From Lachancea thermotolerans CBS 6340 (Eukaryota; Ascomycota; Saccharomycetes; Saccharomycetales; Saccharomycetaceae): a stretch of 64,000 nucleotides of DNA. Numbering within the stretch: position 1 is the first letter of the stretch; every line of letters starts with the position of its first letter. The DNA lies in contig NC_013078.1 of assembly GCF_000142805.1 (NCBI RefSeq), forward strand, positions 558,001 through 622,000, written 5' to 3'. The notes under the pieces are model-generated. The model had not been told where the DNA came from and searched no databases. It was given only the letters and a program-made list of their open reading frames with translations. This document shows, piece after piece, positions 30,254-40,100 of the stretch. Position numbers and translations under genes: made by a program.

Positions 30254-30754
30254 GGCTTGTGTCGCTGGTCTTAGAGTTTCGGATAAGGACCTCGTCCTCT
30301 TGTAACTTGCTGAAAGTTGCTGTAGCCTAACGGTGCCGGACGGGTTAGGCTCCATCATCACAAAATTTTCTACGCCGTTGATTTGTGATCGTCGTACACG
30401 AAGAACTCGATTACCTCGAAATGTGACCTGGGTAGTAACTCGAACATTCGATCAGTATTGAATCCGAGCAGCTGATGCGAGCGCACTTGCGGTGAAACAT
30501 AGGCGAGAAACGGGGCTTCACAGGACCGCAGCAAGCCTAGAGAGGAGAGTATTAAGCTCAGTTTTGGGCACACACATTAAGACAAAGGTATATAAAAGTT
30601 ACACAGGGTAGAAAGGTGGTATAAAAAAGCGACACGGGAAGACAACGCAAGACACGCAGACACACGCACTCACACACATAATCTCACACACATACTCACG
30701 CACACACGCAAGCACGCAAACACGCGCACGTCGAAAACGCACACGCGCTCACAA

Positions 30755-30837
<83 letters not shown>

Positions 30838-30957
30838 CGCGCACACGCGCACACACGCGCACATACACGCACTCACACTAGTAATCACACACACGTGAAA
30901 AAAACACACACATTCCACGTCTAGCGATTAGAAGTAATTTGAGAAACGCTATTATTC
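30254..30957. other. SRP1 promoter with a long CA-rich tract
   Basis: Between the SRP1 start and the stop of the YNL190W-type gene. About 240 bases (30655-30897) are an imperfect CA-rich microsatellite with CG and CT interruptions, holding a pure (CA)36 core. A CACGTG box (30892-30897) ends the tract. Confidence 0.8.
30758..30830 (+). repeat. (CA)36 dinucleotide microsatellite
   Basis: 73 uninterrupted bases of alternating C and A, the purest part of a wider CA-rich region. It lies about 505-577 bases upstream of the SRP1 start. Such tracts can adopt Z-DNA and are length-variable. It is internal and lacks the irregular TG1-3 or long unit structure of yeast telomeres. Confidence 0.97.
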
Positions 30958-31548
30958 TTATAACAGCATCAAAGCGCCAACAAGAGCGGCAGAGCCAACG
31001 GTCATACCCAAAACCTTATGGGCGGCATCGAAGCCGGCCGCAGGAGCAGCCGCGTTGGCGGCCACGTTCTTGGCGATCACAGTCGAAGTTGGGTTGTGAG
31101 TCTTGTTGAATCTGCCCCACTTGTGGGTACCAGTCTCCTTAGGAGCGTGGGTTCTGCTCGTATGGTTGAACTTACCCCACTTGTGGGTACCGGTCTCCTT
31201 AGGAGCATGGGTTCTGCTGGTATGGTTGAACTTTCCCCACTTGTGGGTACCGGTTTCCTTGGGAGCGTGGGTTCTGCTCGTATGGTTGAACTTACCCCAC
31301 TTGTGAGTACCGGTCTCCTTAGGAGCATGAGTTCTACTCGTGTGGTTGAACTTGCCCCATTTGTGGGTACCGGTCTCCTTGGGCGCGTGGGTTCTGCTCG
31401 TATGGTTGAACTTGCCCCACTTGTGCGTCCCGGTCGTCGTCGTAATCGTTGTCGTCTTGCCGTCACCGTGCTGCTTCTGGCCTCTCGACGCCGAAGCAAC
31501 AGCAGACACAGCTGCAATAGTGCCGACTGTCAAGCTTGTCACCTTCAT
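30958..31548 (-). CDS. YNL190W-type secreted, GPI-anchored repeat protein (hydrophilin-like)
   Basis: 196 residues. A signal peptide covers about 1-20 (MKVTSLTVGTIAAVSAVASA). Then come five near-identical 20-residue repeats GTHKWGKFNHTSRTHAPKET (residues 40-139) and a partial sixth (GTHKWGRFNKTH). The end is a small-residue linker and a hydrophobic C terminus (VLGMTVGSAALVGALMLL) typical of a GPI attachment signal. Each repeat holds a possible N-glycosylation sequon (NHTS). S. cerevisiae YNL190W has the same plan with GTHKYGKFNKTS units and is described as a cell-wall hydrophilin important in desiccation. Position next to SRP1 confirms orthology. Tyr to Trp and Lys to His changes separate the repeats from the S. 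cerevisiae version. Confidence 0.92.
   Translation of the reverse strand: MKVTSLTVGTIAAVSAVASASRGQKQHGDGKTTTITTTTGTHKWGKFNHTSRTHAPKETGTHKWGKFNHTSRTHAPKETGTHKWGKFNHTSRTHAPKETGTHKWGKFNHTSRTHAPKETGTHKWGKFNHTSRTHAPKETGTHKWGRFNKTHNPTSTVIAKNVAANAAAPAAGFDAAHKVLGMTVGSAALVGALMLL
31132..31431 (-). repeat. Five tandem 60-bp coding repeats in the YNL190W-type gene
   Basis: Five 60-base units encode identical 20-residue repeats while differing at a few synonymous positions. The array is under protein-level constraint or kept uniform by conversion. Confidence 0.92.
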
Positions 31549-33368
31549 TTTGTTTCGCTAATCAAGGTCTAATAACCGAAACTCGTATCTCAAAAAGAAG
31601 TGTCTTGTGGTCTTGATGAGCGGAGGTATGAGTACTCAACCTTGTGTGTAGAGTGTGGCCTTGCTTTGTCTTGTCTTTCCGTTCTCCTCCCTGAGCTTCA
31701 ACTGGCTTTCCCAAGAACGACCAGCCCGCTGCCGGAAACTCGCTGCTTTTAAAGAGGCAAAAAAAACACTCACCGTACGGATAACAAACCCGGAGGCTTC
31801 TGACCAATAGGACTCAGAAAACACGGCAAAAAAATTCCCTCTCCCGGCCAACCACCTCGTTGATTTCTTTGTTTATGGTACTCAGATGACCCCCAGAGCA
31901 CCGAGGAAATTTTTCTCGCACACAACAGCCGTGGCGAACGTCCCAAAGCGGACTAGCCAAAACACACACGGATACGACGGAACGAGGGAGCACGCTGGCT
32001 TCCTGGCCGGGGAGCGGAGATAGTTAGAGGCGGGAGCAAAGCCGCAAGACAACTCCACGTGCGGGCCCAGAAGGACCCGAGGAAGCTCCACGTGCTGAGA
32101 GGAATACCAACGTGCGCGGTGATACGGGTCATATGCTGCGTGCGGAATGACTAGTTCAGAAAGCTTGGCGTATATGGTGAGTGACGCACGTGAGAATGAC
32201 GTGGTCTCGTATGGTGCGATACGGGAAGGGAAGTGCCGCAAGATCGGGCACGTGCACCCGCGGGACTTTCTCGCCGGCATTGGAATGCCGGTCTGCTCGC
32301 ACGTGACATTATCGTAGGGTACGGGGAGCGCGATGCCGAGCCGGAGGCGAGAGCCCGGCAGACGCCCCAATCCTGGGTATCAGGCTTCTTGGGAGTCAGC
32401 TGGCAGTGTTGGCGTATTTGTATGTGCATGTTGTTTGCAAAAGGACGCGGCAGTGGCTGAGCATACGCGCGTTACGGGATGTTAGGGGAAGTGCGACCCA
32501 AGTCATGTTTCTGCGTGGCAAAGTTCAAGGTTCCCAGGCGCTCTGGACGAGAGCGTTTCGTACCACGAGCTTGTTGCACGGTGCGTGGATTTGGTGCGGT
32601 GTAGTTTTTCTGGCACAGCCCCTTGTATCCCCGCGCCGCGAAGGCCAGCTCAGCGGCGGGAGTCGTGTCGCTTTCTGGGACCGCGTCCGGAATTGTATAC
32701 TCCGTAAGAGCCCTGGATCACCTGGATGCCCGCACGTCGGGCTCAGGAGGCCAGTTCTCTCGCCAATAATGTAGTATCCTTGGAATTCCTCAGCCTAAGC
32801 AACCCTGCAATGGCGAGCGTCTCGAACAACAGGAACCCGGAATATCCACACCAGCCAATTTGCTACTGAAGCTACAGCTTTGAAGCATGTAAAGTCGTTG
32901 CAGCTTTCCGATCTACTTTTCCTCCCTGAGAATAATTTAGCCTGCTGTGCAGCGCAGCACGATCTCGCGGCAGCTTTGACCTTAGTCTAGCCCTGCCGCG
33001 TAAGGAACCCCACAAGTGGCTTTCCGGCTCTCCTGCACCTGCGCTTTCGTTGCCTCGCCTCTGCATTCTTTCTGTTTAGTGGTGAGTACAAGACGAAGTA
33101 GCCGCTCAGCTTTATCTAATTTGTTCAAGTGGCCATTAACATCATTTTGTCCCCAAGCGTCACCGCCTGCCAAAGCATTGGACATAGAGTAAAGTTTGAC
33201 TAAATAGCTACCATACGAGTATTAAACGAACTTGGAAGTTGGCTAGGAAGGGTGGGATTGATTAACCAAAACTGGCTGCGGTAGCCCGTCCCTTCTAGTG
33301 GCTGGAAAAATCAGCTGAGTTATTAGTTAAGATTCGCAGAAGCTGCTTGTGCTTGAGTTCATTGGCCT
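31549..33368. other. Long intergenic region upstream of the YNL190W-type gene
   Basis: 1.8 kb between two minus-strand genes, so it is mainly the promoter of the wall-protein gene. It has five CACGTG boxes within 250 bases (32056-32061, 32089-32094, 32187-32192, 32249-32254, 32300-32305) and a perfect CCGGCATT-GG-AATGCCGG palindrome (32274-32291). No accepted ORF; the frames here are short or start without ATG and have odd composition. No tRNA seen. Confidence 0.6.
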
Positions 33369-34502
33369 CTACATGCGACCCTGTGTCTGCTGAGCCCTAT
33401 TGGTTTCCGTAATAGGGTGAGGGGATGTGTCGGTGACAATGCGTTCGGTTCTGTGATAGGTTGTATTAACGTTTTCCTGAGGTAGGGCACCGGCGTTTCC
33501 AGTATTAGTTGCATCTTGTCCCATTTCCGTGGCGCCGGAAGCATTGCGTCTATGGTCTGTTTCGCCAAGCTTCTCGCGGTTGGTGCCATTGTAGGTCGAG
33601 TCGCCAGTCGAGTAGGTGTGTTGGTCATGCACGCCAGCGCCTCCTTCCGCGTCATTGTGGTGGGGTCCGGTACCTTCCAGGTCACTGCGGTTTGTCTCAC
33701 TGAGACGCAGACCTGTCCATGGGTTTAGCTTGTAGCCCGCATTGTGGTATGGCGTCCACATCGCGCGCTGGCCTCCACCTCTTTGCATAATTGGTCTGAT
33801 CACGTTTAAGCCGATAATCAGGGTCGAAATCATAAACAGGACGGTACACAGGCCGGCAAATGCGATGGATGCCTTTGCACTGCGGCAAGGGCGCATATGC
33901 GAGTCAGTGGTGTATTGGCTCGTGTATGGATCATATCTACCTCCGGAGGACATAAAGCTCGAAGTGGAACCATAGTTAGGGTTGTAGGTACTTGTGGTCT
34001 GGAGCCCGCACGCCCTAGAGCCATGCGTCTTGGCTAGCACCACAAACGCGCACAACCACAGGATGGTTATGATAATTTCGAAAAGCAAGTATAGCCCGGG
34101 CAGCAGAAGCTTATGCAACAGGACGCCTAGCAAACTCAGCAACATCAAGTAAAACACAGAAATGGCGGCAACCGCCAGTCCAAAGTTGGTTTTATGGCTT
34201 CCATGATAACTGTACCCTTTCAACACGTAAGCTAGAAGTCCTAAGGCAATCACGCTGCTGATGAACTGCAACGCTCTCAAAGATATAAGCATAAAGTCCA
34301 GCACCACAAACCCGGCAAACCGCATCACTTTCTTTTGCTTCTCTTTTTGAGCACCATCCGTATTCCCGCTGGTACCCACACCTGTGCCCTCATCGCGGTA
34401 CGCGTAGTCGTTGTTATTCACCCCACCCCTGTTGGCTGGGATACCAGTACTGCCGTTGGCACCCGCTACCCTGTTGTCGTTATAATTATTAACAGCTGAC
34501 AT
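33369..34502 (-). CDS. YDL218W-type MARVEL-domain membrane protein
   Basis: 377 residues. A soluble Asn/Gly-rich N terminus (about 1-58) is followed by four membrane segments: FAGFVVLDFMLISLRALQF onward (about 62-92), FGLAVAAISVFYLMLLSLLG (about 105-128), LYLLFEIIITILWLCAFVVL (about 135-157) and SIAFAGLCTVLFMISTLIIG (about 210-232). A long cytosolic tail rich in Gly, Thr and Asn completes it. This is the MARVEL layout shared with Nce102. S. cerevisiae YDL218W is uncharacterised and sits at the matching place. The extracellular or luminal loop before TM4 has Cys residues (CGLQTTSTY, MRPCRSAK). A TATA sequence (TATATAAA on the minus strand, 34577-34584) is about 75 bases upstream. Confidence 0.82.
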   Translation of the reverse strand: MSAVNNYNDNRVAGANGSTGIPANRGGVNNNDYAYRDEGTGVGTSGNTDGAQKEKQKKVMRFAGFVVLDFMLISLRALQFISSVIALGLLAYVLKGYSYHGSHKTNFGLAVAAISVFYLMLLSLLGVLLHKLLLPGLYLLFEIIITILWLCAFVVLAKTHGSRACGLQTTSTYNPNYGSTSSFMSSGGRYDPYTSQYTTDSHMRPCRSAKASIAFAGLCTVLFMISTLIIGLNVIRPIMQRGGGQRAMWTPYHNAGYKLNPWTGLRLSETNRSDLEGTGPHHNDAEGGAGVHDQHTYSTGDSTYNGTNREKLGETDHRRNASGATEMGQDATNTGNAGALPQENVNTTYHRTERIVTDTSPHPITETNRAQQTQGRM

Positions 34503-35004
34503 TAGTATTAGTAGAACTTTTGTTGCTGCTCTTTATGGGTGGTCCAGACGGGCTACTGACTGTCTCATCCATATGCATTTATATACCACCAGTTTCCCCA
34601 AAATTTATAAGCACACCCCCCCGCGGGACCGCAGTCCTCAAATTTCTATAGGCCGTCCCGACAGCAATTGTATTTACTGCGTTGCCTCTCTGGTCCATTA
34701 GCACTTCATAAAATGTCCCTTACCGCAGTGTCCCTTATTCGTATATTGCTGCAAAGTGATCGGTCCAGAATTACAGCGCGGACGCTAGTTTTAGGGATGC
34801 GCCCCCAAAATACAAGGACTGCCGCGCCAAATGGCGGCTCGCTGCAGCATTCCTGCTCCGGACGTTAAAACCGTCAGAGCCTCTGCTATTCCTTGCATTT
34901 TCGGATTTAAAGTTTCGCCCTTTGTAAGCAGCGGAAAGATTATGCAATAAATAAGTATACGTATCGCCCGTGACAGCAAGCGAAATACTTATAGAAAATG
35001 TAAA
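34503..35004. other. Intergenic, DUG3 3' end and YDL218W-type promoter
   Basis: 502 bases. It holds a minus-strand TATATAAA (34577-34584) and a C-rich patch ACACCCCCCC (about 34612-34621). Nothing else distinct. Confidence 0.5.
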
Positions 35005-36142
35005 TTAAGCGACCAATCTGGAGGTTTGAGGCCTAGAACGGCCCTCTCTCTCCAGTGGTGGCACATTCTTGTCCGTAGGCTTGGACACTGGAACCGCGCC
35101 CATGAGACCCTTTCTCTCCGCTAGCGATGAGTTTCTGGCGTAGAGGGGGTTTTCTTGAAAGTATTCATCGATGATGGGGTGCAGGAGAACCGTCTGGTTT
35201 TTGATGGTAAGTATGGTGTTGGTGGGCACGGTGATCCAGTCGCCGCGCTCGAAGGTGAGCGGTTCGGACGCGACCATGACAACATCCTGGTTTCTGTCCA
35301 GCCGCTCCATTCTGTATTCACCGGGGGCATATTCCACGAAGCTGGAGCCGCAGCTGAAATGCAATGATGCACCCTGATATTTCCTTGAGGTGATGTATCT
35401 GGAAACCACAACATCGGTACCGTCGGTGACGGCAAAATTCAAGATTGAAGGCTCCGCATCGGGGTCGTTACCGTTGGCCTCCTTAGTCCAGTCTTTGATG
35501 ATCTCGATAGTGCGTAGCATACAATTCCGCAGTGTAGTGTGTCCGAAATGCCCGGTGCTTTCCGAGGGATTAGATCCCATTTTCTCCAGCGTATCAAGGA
35601 AAAGCGCGAACGCACACTCAGAGTCCGTGCTGCCTTGGATCAGGTTGAAGTACTCGTCGCCGATATGCGCCAAAAGTCGTCTCTTGATCTTAGTGAAGTT
35701 CCCGATGCCCCCGTTGTGCATGAATGTAATGTTGTGGTAGGTAAAAGGATGACAGTTTGTCTCAGACAGTACGCCGTAGGTGGAAGCTCTAACGTGTGCG
35801 AACACAAGGTCAGACTTAGTTTTTTCAGCCAACGTTTCCAAGTTTTGGTTATTCCAGGCAGGTGTGATGGCTTTGAATAGACAAGGGCCATCTTCGCTCA
35901 GCTCCTGGTCAAGAGGATAGTACGCCACGCCAAATCCATCACCGTTGATAGGCCTTCTCATGTCAACCCGAAGGCGACTGTCAAACGATTGCTTGATAAT
36001 CGAGTGTGCTGGCCTTGTCAACAAGTGTGATAGCCGGATGGGCTCTTTGCCTGTCACGAAGTTAGTCCCGGTGTCTAGCTCATCGCATGGACCATGTCCA
36101 TCAACGTGGACACATACCTTTAAAGATTAGAAATCTGCACAT
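35005..36142 (-). CDS. DUG3: Dug3, glutamine amidotransferase-type subunit of glutathione degradation (spliced)
   Basis: Spliced gene: exon 1 36118-36142, intron 36051-36117, exon 2 35005-36050, giving 356 residues (S. cerevisiae 357). Exon 1 encodes only MCRFLIFK plus one base of the next Gly codon, so it supplies Cys2, the nucleophile of this class II (Ntn) amidotransferase fold. Exon 2 alone has no ATG start. Downstream motifs are complete: RLSHLLTRPAHSI, GDGFGVAYYPLD, FAHVRASTYG, NCHPF, FMHNGGIGNF and GSTDSECAFALFLD. Dug3 acts with Dug2 in the cytosol to cleave glutathione or its conjugates independently of gamma-glutamyl transpeptidase. The frame, length and family N terminus are restored exactly by the predicted splice. 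A TATATATA (36204-36211) lies about 65 bases upstream. Confidence 0.95.
36051..36117 (-). other. DUG3 intron, 67 nt
   Basis: On the minus strand it begins GTATGT, has the branch sequence GACTAAC (36061-36067), and ends GTGACAG; branch A to AG distance is 11 nt. It interrupts the ninth codon (Gly). Splicing joins AAAG to GCAAAG and gives FKGKEPIR, the family sequence. Confidence 0.93.
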
Positions 36143-36458
36143 TGCTTGCCCCGATATCAGTACCTTCTTTGATGTTAACAGGGGGTAGGTGCTCAAGCTT
36201 GAGTATATATAGGTGCGTGGCTATGGCTTTTATGGAATGACCTATATTTTAACACCGAGCGTAAGCGCCTTACAGAAATGAGAACTTTATATGAAATGTG
36301 GCATTTTATGAAAGATAAGTCACGATATTTTACACGTGATATAGAATTTAAGGCCAAAGCTGGAACGAACAAAATACTAGTGAGCTGTCCTCATCGCCCG
36401 CCCTTATCAATGCATTTTCATCCTTTATTGGCTAATTGTCGTTCGGCAGCTCCGGCTC
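36143..36458. promoter_or_regulatory. DUG3 promoter / DTD1 3' end
   Basis: 316 bases. TATATATA at 36204-36211 and CACGTG at 36333-36338 (in ACACGTGATAT) are the recognisable elements for DUG3. Confidence 0.5.
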
Positions 36459-36969
36459 TTATTCTTTTGTGTCAAGAACTATCGTAACGGGGCCTTCGTT
36501 CACTAGCTCGCAGCTCATCATAGCACCAAACACTCCGTCCTTCACGTTCTCGTCCCCCATGTCTTTTCTCAGTAAGCCCAGGAATTCATCATATAGCCCT
36601 TTCGCTATAGGCCCCTTTTGTGCTAGGTGAAAGTCCGGCTTGGTGCCCTTCTTGGTAACTGCCTGCAACGTGAATTGAGAAATAGATAAGATCTGCCCAC
36701 CAGCTTCTTTCACGTTTTTTTTCCAGAAGGCCCCGTTCTCGTCTTCAAATATGCGCAAGTTGAGCACCTTCCTGGATATTTTCTCCGCGTCTTCAATGGT
36801 GTCATGGACCGAAATTCCTACCAGAAGCATGTAGCCTTCCTTGATGCTGCAAAACTTAAGTTAGAAACGGGCCAAGCACTATTCAATTATAGCTTTTCAC
36901 ATACGCAGACACGACTTCTGAGTCCACCGTAACAGCTGCTTTGCTGACCTTCTGAAGAACCACTCTCAT
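36459..36969 (-). CDS. DTD1: Dtd1, D-aminoacyl-tRNA deacylase (spliced)
   Basis: Spliced gene: exon 1 36905-36969, intron 36847-36904, exon 2 36459-36846, giving 150 residues, the same length as S. cerevisiae Dtd1. Exon 1 encodes MRVVLQKVSKAAVTVDSEVV and one and a bit further codons; exon 2 continues IKEGYMLLVGISVHD. The two catalytic motifs are SQFTLQ and NEGPVT. KKGTKPDFHLAQKGPIAK is strongly conserved. Dtd1 hydrolyses D-aminoacyl-tRNAs, and by family knowledge also glycyl-tRNA(Ala). The S. cerevisiae gene (YDL219W) also has an intron here, so it is ancestral. Exon 2 is 150 bases or so from nothing else; its stop lies 316 bases from the DUG3 start. Confidence 0.95.
36847..36904 (-). other. 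DTD1 intron, 58 nt
   Basis: Minus-strand GTATGT donor, branch sequence TTCTAAC (36860-36866), acceptor TTTTGCAG; branch A to AG 14 nt. At 58 nt it is near the lower size limit known for yeast introns. It splits the Ala codon of VVSAIKEG. Confidence 0.93.
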
Positions 36970-37128
36970 TGCTGTGTGACTTTGAATGGGTTTAAAGGAA
37001 AAAGTCTGGCTCGAGCTCACTCGAACTTTCTTTATGTTTTATTACAGGTGGAAAAAATACCGCCGTCAAAGATATACAGATCTATATATCTGACGACTCT
37101 TGAAAGTAATAATAATTGATTATTCTTG

Positions 37129-40100
37129 TTACTTACCGAAGCGGAGCTTCCTAAAAAATCTCTGAACCACGTAGAGACAGCATCCGATGAAGCGAAAAGC
37201 AGCCATAAAAGCCACAAGCCAGAGTATTACTGAAAAATACACGGTCGATCTCTGTGGTAGGATAGAGACAGTAGTCTCGGTGGAAGTTGAAGACTGCATT
37301 TTGTCCAGAGACTCATATTGACCAATACCACCAGTTTCTAATACAACCGCCACTATTATGAAATTGGAAATGACCCACAAAATAATTACCAATGACCGAA
37401 CCATGGCATAGTAGTTAGTCTTTTTCTCCTCGAAAGATACCTCCTCTTGACCTTCCTCAGGAGCCTCAGACATCAATATCTCGCGATGCTTGTTGAAATT
37501 CGCGTCAATCTCTCGAGCTGAAACCGGAATCTCCAGTTTCACGGTACCATCCTCCTTAGAATGGATTTTCCCTAGCGGCTTTGCAACGAAGCCCTTAGTT
37601 CCCCATGATATATCATGCACGTTACAAAACGCGTAGATATTCAGCACGTTGATGTAGGATGGACTGAGCAGCAAATATTGTACAAAACTTGTAAGCATAT
37701 GCATGGGTTGAAGGTAGATCACAGAACTCAATAGGTAAAGGCAATAGGTCGAACCCATTGACACAATCAGGTCTCGAAAAGTCTCCTGTTTCATCAAACT
37801 CACAAATGTCACATTTCCGTTGTCTATAATGTTCCTGATCGAATGCACACTCATAAATATTGAGCAGAAAATCATGTAAACCATGAGGATAGCAAAAAAG
37901 ATAAATGTCGAGAGGTAGAACTTTGAGGTTCCCTTGGGTTTGTTACCGAGGGACAGGATGAATGTAATCAGAATCGAGACACCATAGAGCCACAAGAAAA
38001 GCACAGATAACACTCTAAACACTTTTTGATCATTGTTAGAAACAGCAATGGACATTGTCAATATTCTGAAGACCAGGAAAAATGAGCTGAGAGAGAACCA
38101 AGATATCAATGTACTCAAAAACAAGTAGACAAACTGTAAATTGAGCATGAGCTTCCGGATGAAAGAATGACCACTACTCCAGATCTTATAAAAATGCAAA
38201 AAGGAGTAGAGGGCTGCGAAAAAGGCACCGTTCATCCATCTCCTTCGTTGCAAAATAAACTCTGGGATTTTCTCAGGGACGTCAGTGGAGCCATACGAGC
38301 TTCTGGAATACTTCAATGTCCAATTACTGTCTTTTTTGGTAACCACTTCAAAGCAAAGAATACGATCTTCGGCTAGATACATGTTTGTCATGAACAAGCG
38401 CGCATTCAAGTCATCACCCAGGAAATATTTTCGAAGAGGTTCGCCTCTTATTGCCTCAAACCTATAAGCCGAAAACGCACCCGGCAAAACGCTAATAAAT
38501 CCAAAGTTTGATTCAGTAGTCTTATCAAGAATGTTAGAAAGCTTGTACTCAAAGTTTTGTGATGCAACTAGCGGGTTAAGAAGCTTCTTGTAACCTCTTC
38601 CTAAGTCAGTTTTAATTTCACCACATGCCCCACCGACCTGGGGATCTTTGAATTCGCGCCATAGCTCGTAAATTGAATCCTTCCCAGGCATGGTACCAGC
38701 GTCTAGCAAATTAATAACTGTTGGCTGCAAAACCTCAGCAAAAGCCTCTAGTGCCCAACGATGGGAATTGATTTTCTTTTGATTGTTTTCTTTCAAGCAA
38801 AACAACAATTGGATTGGAACAGTATTTTCGCCACACAGAAGATCAACCTTGCCATCCCTAATGCCTCGAATGTTGACTTTGGAGGTGTGTTCATAAACAT
38901 GGGCAATTACTTTTTTATCGTTAATCTCACCCTTAGCAAATCCGTCTTGATAGCACCCTAGCGCGCTCATGAGAGCCAGCGAACGCTCATTGATTTTAGA
39001 CCTTCCATCTGACACGATGCATACGACTATTTTTTTCCAAGCATCAGGCCCCCAAGTTGATGAATTTGTTTTTTTCGTGAAATGGCGAATGTTATCCATA
39101 ACACCTTTCAGAGTTCTTGCTAAAAGAACGTCATCTTCGTTGTACATTGTTATCACAATCATGAGCTCCGTTTGCCGCGGTAGTCCATATTTAAGTTGAC
39201 GAAGCGTAAAGTTGTTTGACTGGAACATTTCCGGCTCACAAGTCACAGCCTGGTACCTCATAAACTTAAACTCATTGGAAAGCTTCTCTGGATCATCAAC
39301 AGCCCTCACATATTGAGAAATCAAGTGTTCGCTAATGGGGCAATCAAAGATGAAATTGCCCATACTCAGCTTGAATTTTCTCACCGTGGTGAGCCTCCGA
39401 GAGGGCCTGTTGTGAGAACTGGCACTTGAATTGTCGCCTAGCTTTTCTGCAGAGTTCATTAGCACATCCCCCGATGCACCATCTTCAAGGAGATTTGTAG
39501 AAGATCTAATTTTGGCAAGAGTATTCGCATCGTTATCGTAAGAGTACTCCCCCAAGTCTCTTTCTTGCCTATCGTCGTAGTTTGTGTTGCTATATTCATC
39601 CCCTGAGTCAACGTTGTCAGCGTAGTCACCTAAGTTAAAGGCGCTTGAGTATGGGTTTGCCATTTCATTCTCATTGTTGTAGAAGGTATTGATTTGGTAA
39701 TCGTCCCCGTTTTGGTCAACAAACCCAACTGGATCCTCGGGATCGTAGTCATAGAAGACGCTAGAAGAATTTAAATTTGATGATAAAAAGTCTGGTTGAG
39801 GGGCTGGGGGAGGTCTGCGATGGTCAAGTATGGGCTGGGTTTCCTGTGGGTAGTATTCCGCGCCAGTGCTTGAATTTGCGCTAGAGTTCCGAGGTTCATA
39901 GTCCATGTGGTATATTTGATCGTTACTAGTCTCATGGTTCATTGAAGTCATGGGAGCTACCGTATTGGGTGCAAACGGGATTGTTTGAGGCGCCTGATAT
40001 ACATTGATTGTGGGCACATTATAACTTTGGGGTAGTTGGTGACCATCATGCGGGGGATACGGCTCGCTATTTTGCTGGGAATTGCCTTGGAAGACTCCAG

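Noticed and set aside
30758-30830. CA tract as an interstitial telomere
   Set aside because: Strict dinucleotide; yeast telomere repeats are irregular TG1-3 or longer units, and flanking genes are core chromosomal.
30670-30918. Cys/Val repeat ORF
   Set aside because: Direct translation of the CA microsatellite.
31018-31572. Plus-strand ORF antisense to the YNL190W-type gene
   Set aside because: Shadow of the 60-bp repeats; the minus-strand frame has a signal peptide, GPI end and a known homologue.
32406-32774. 122-codon ORF in the long region before the YNL190W-type gene
   Set aside because: Its ATG-initiated part shows no domain or signal, and neighbouring frames are equally open.
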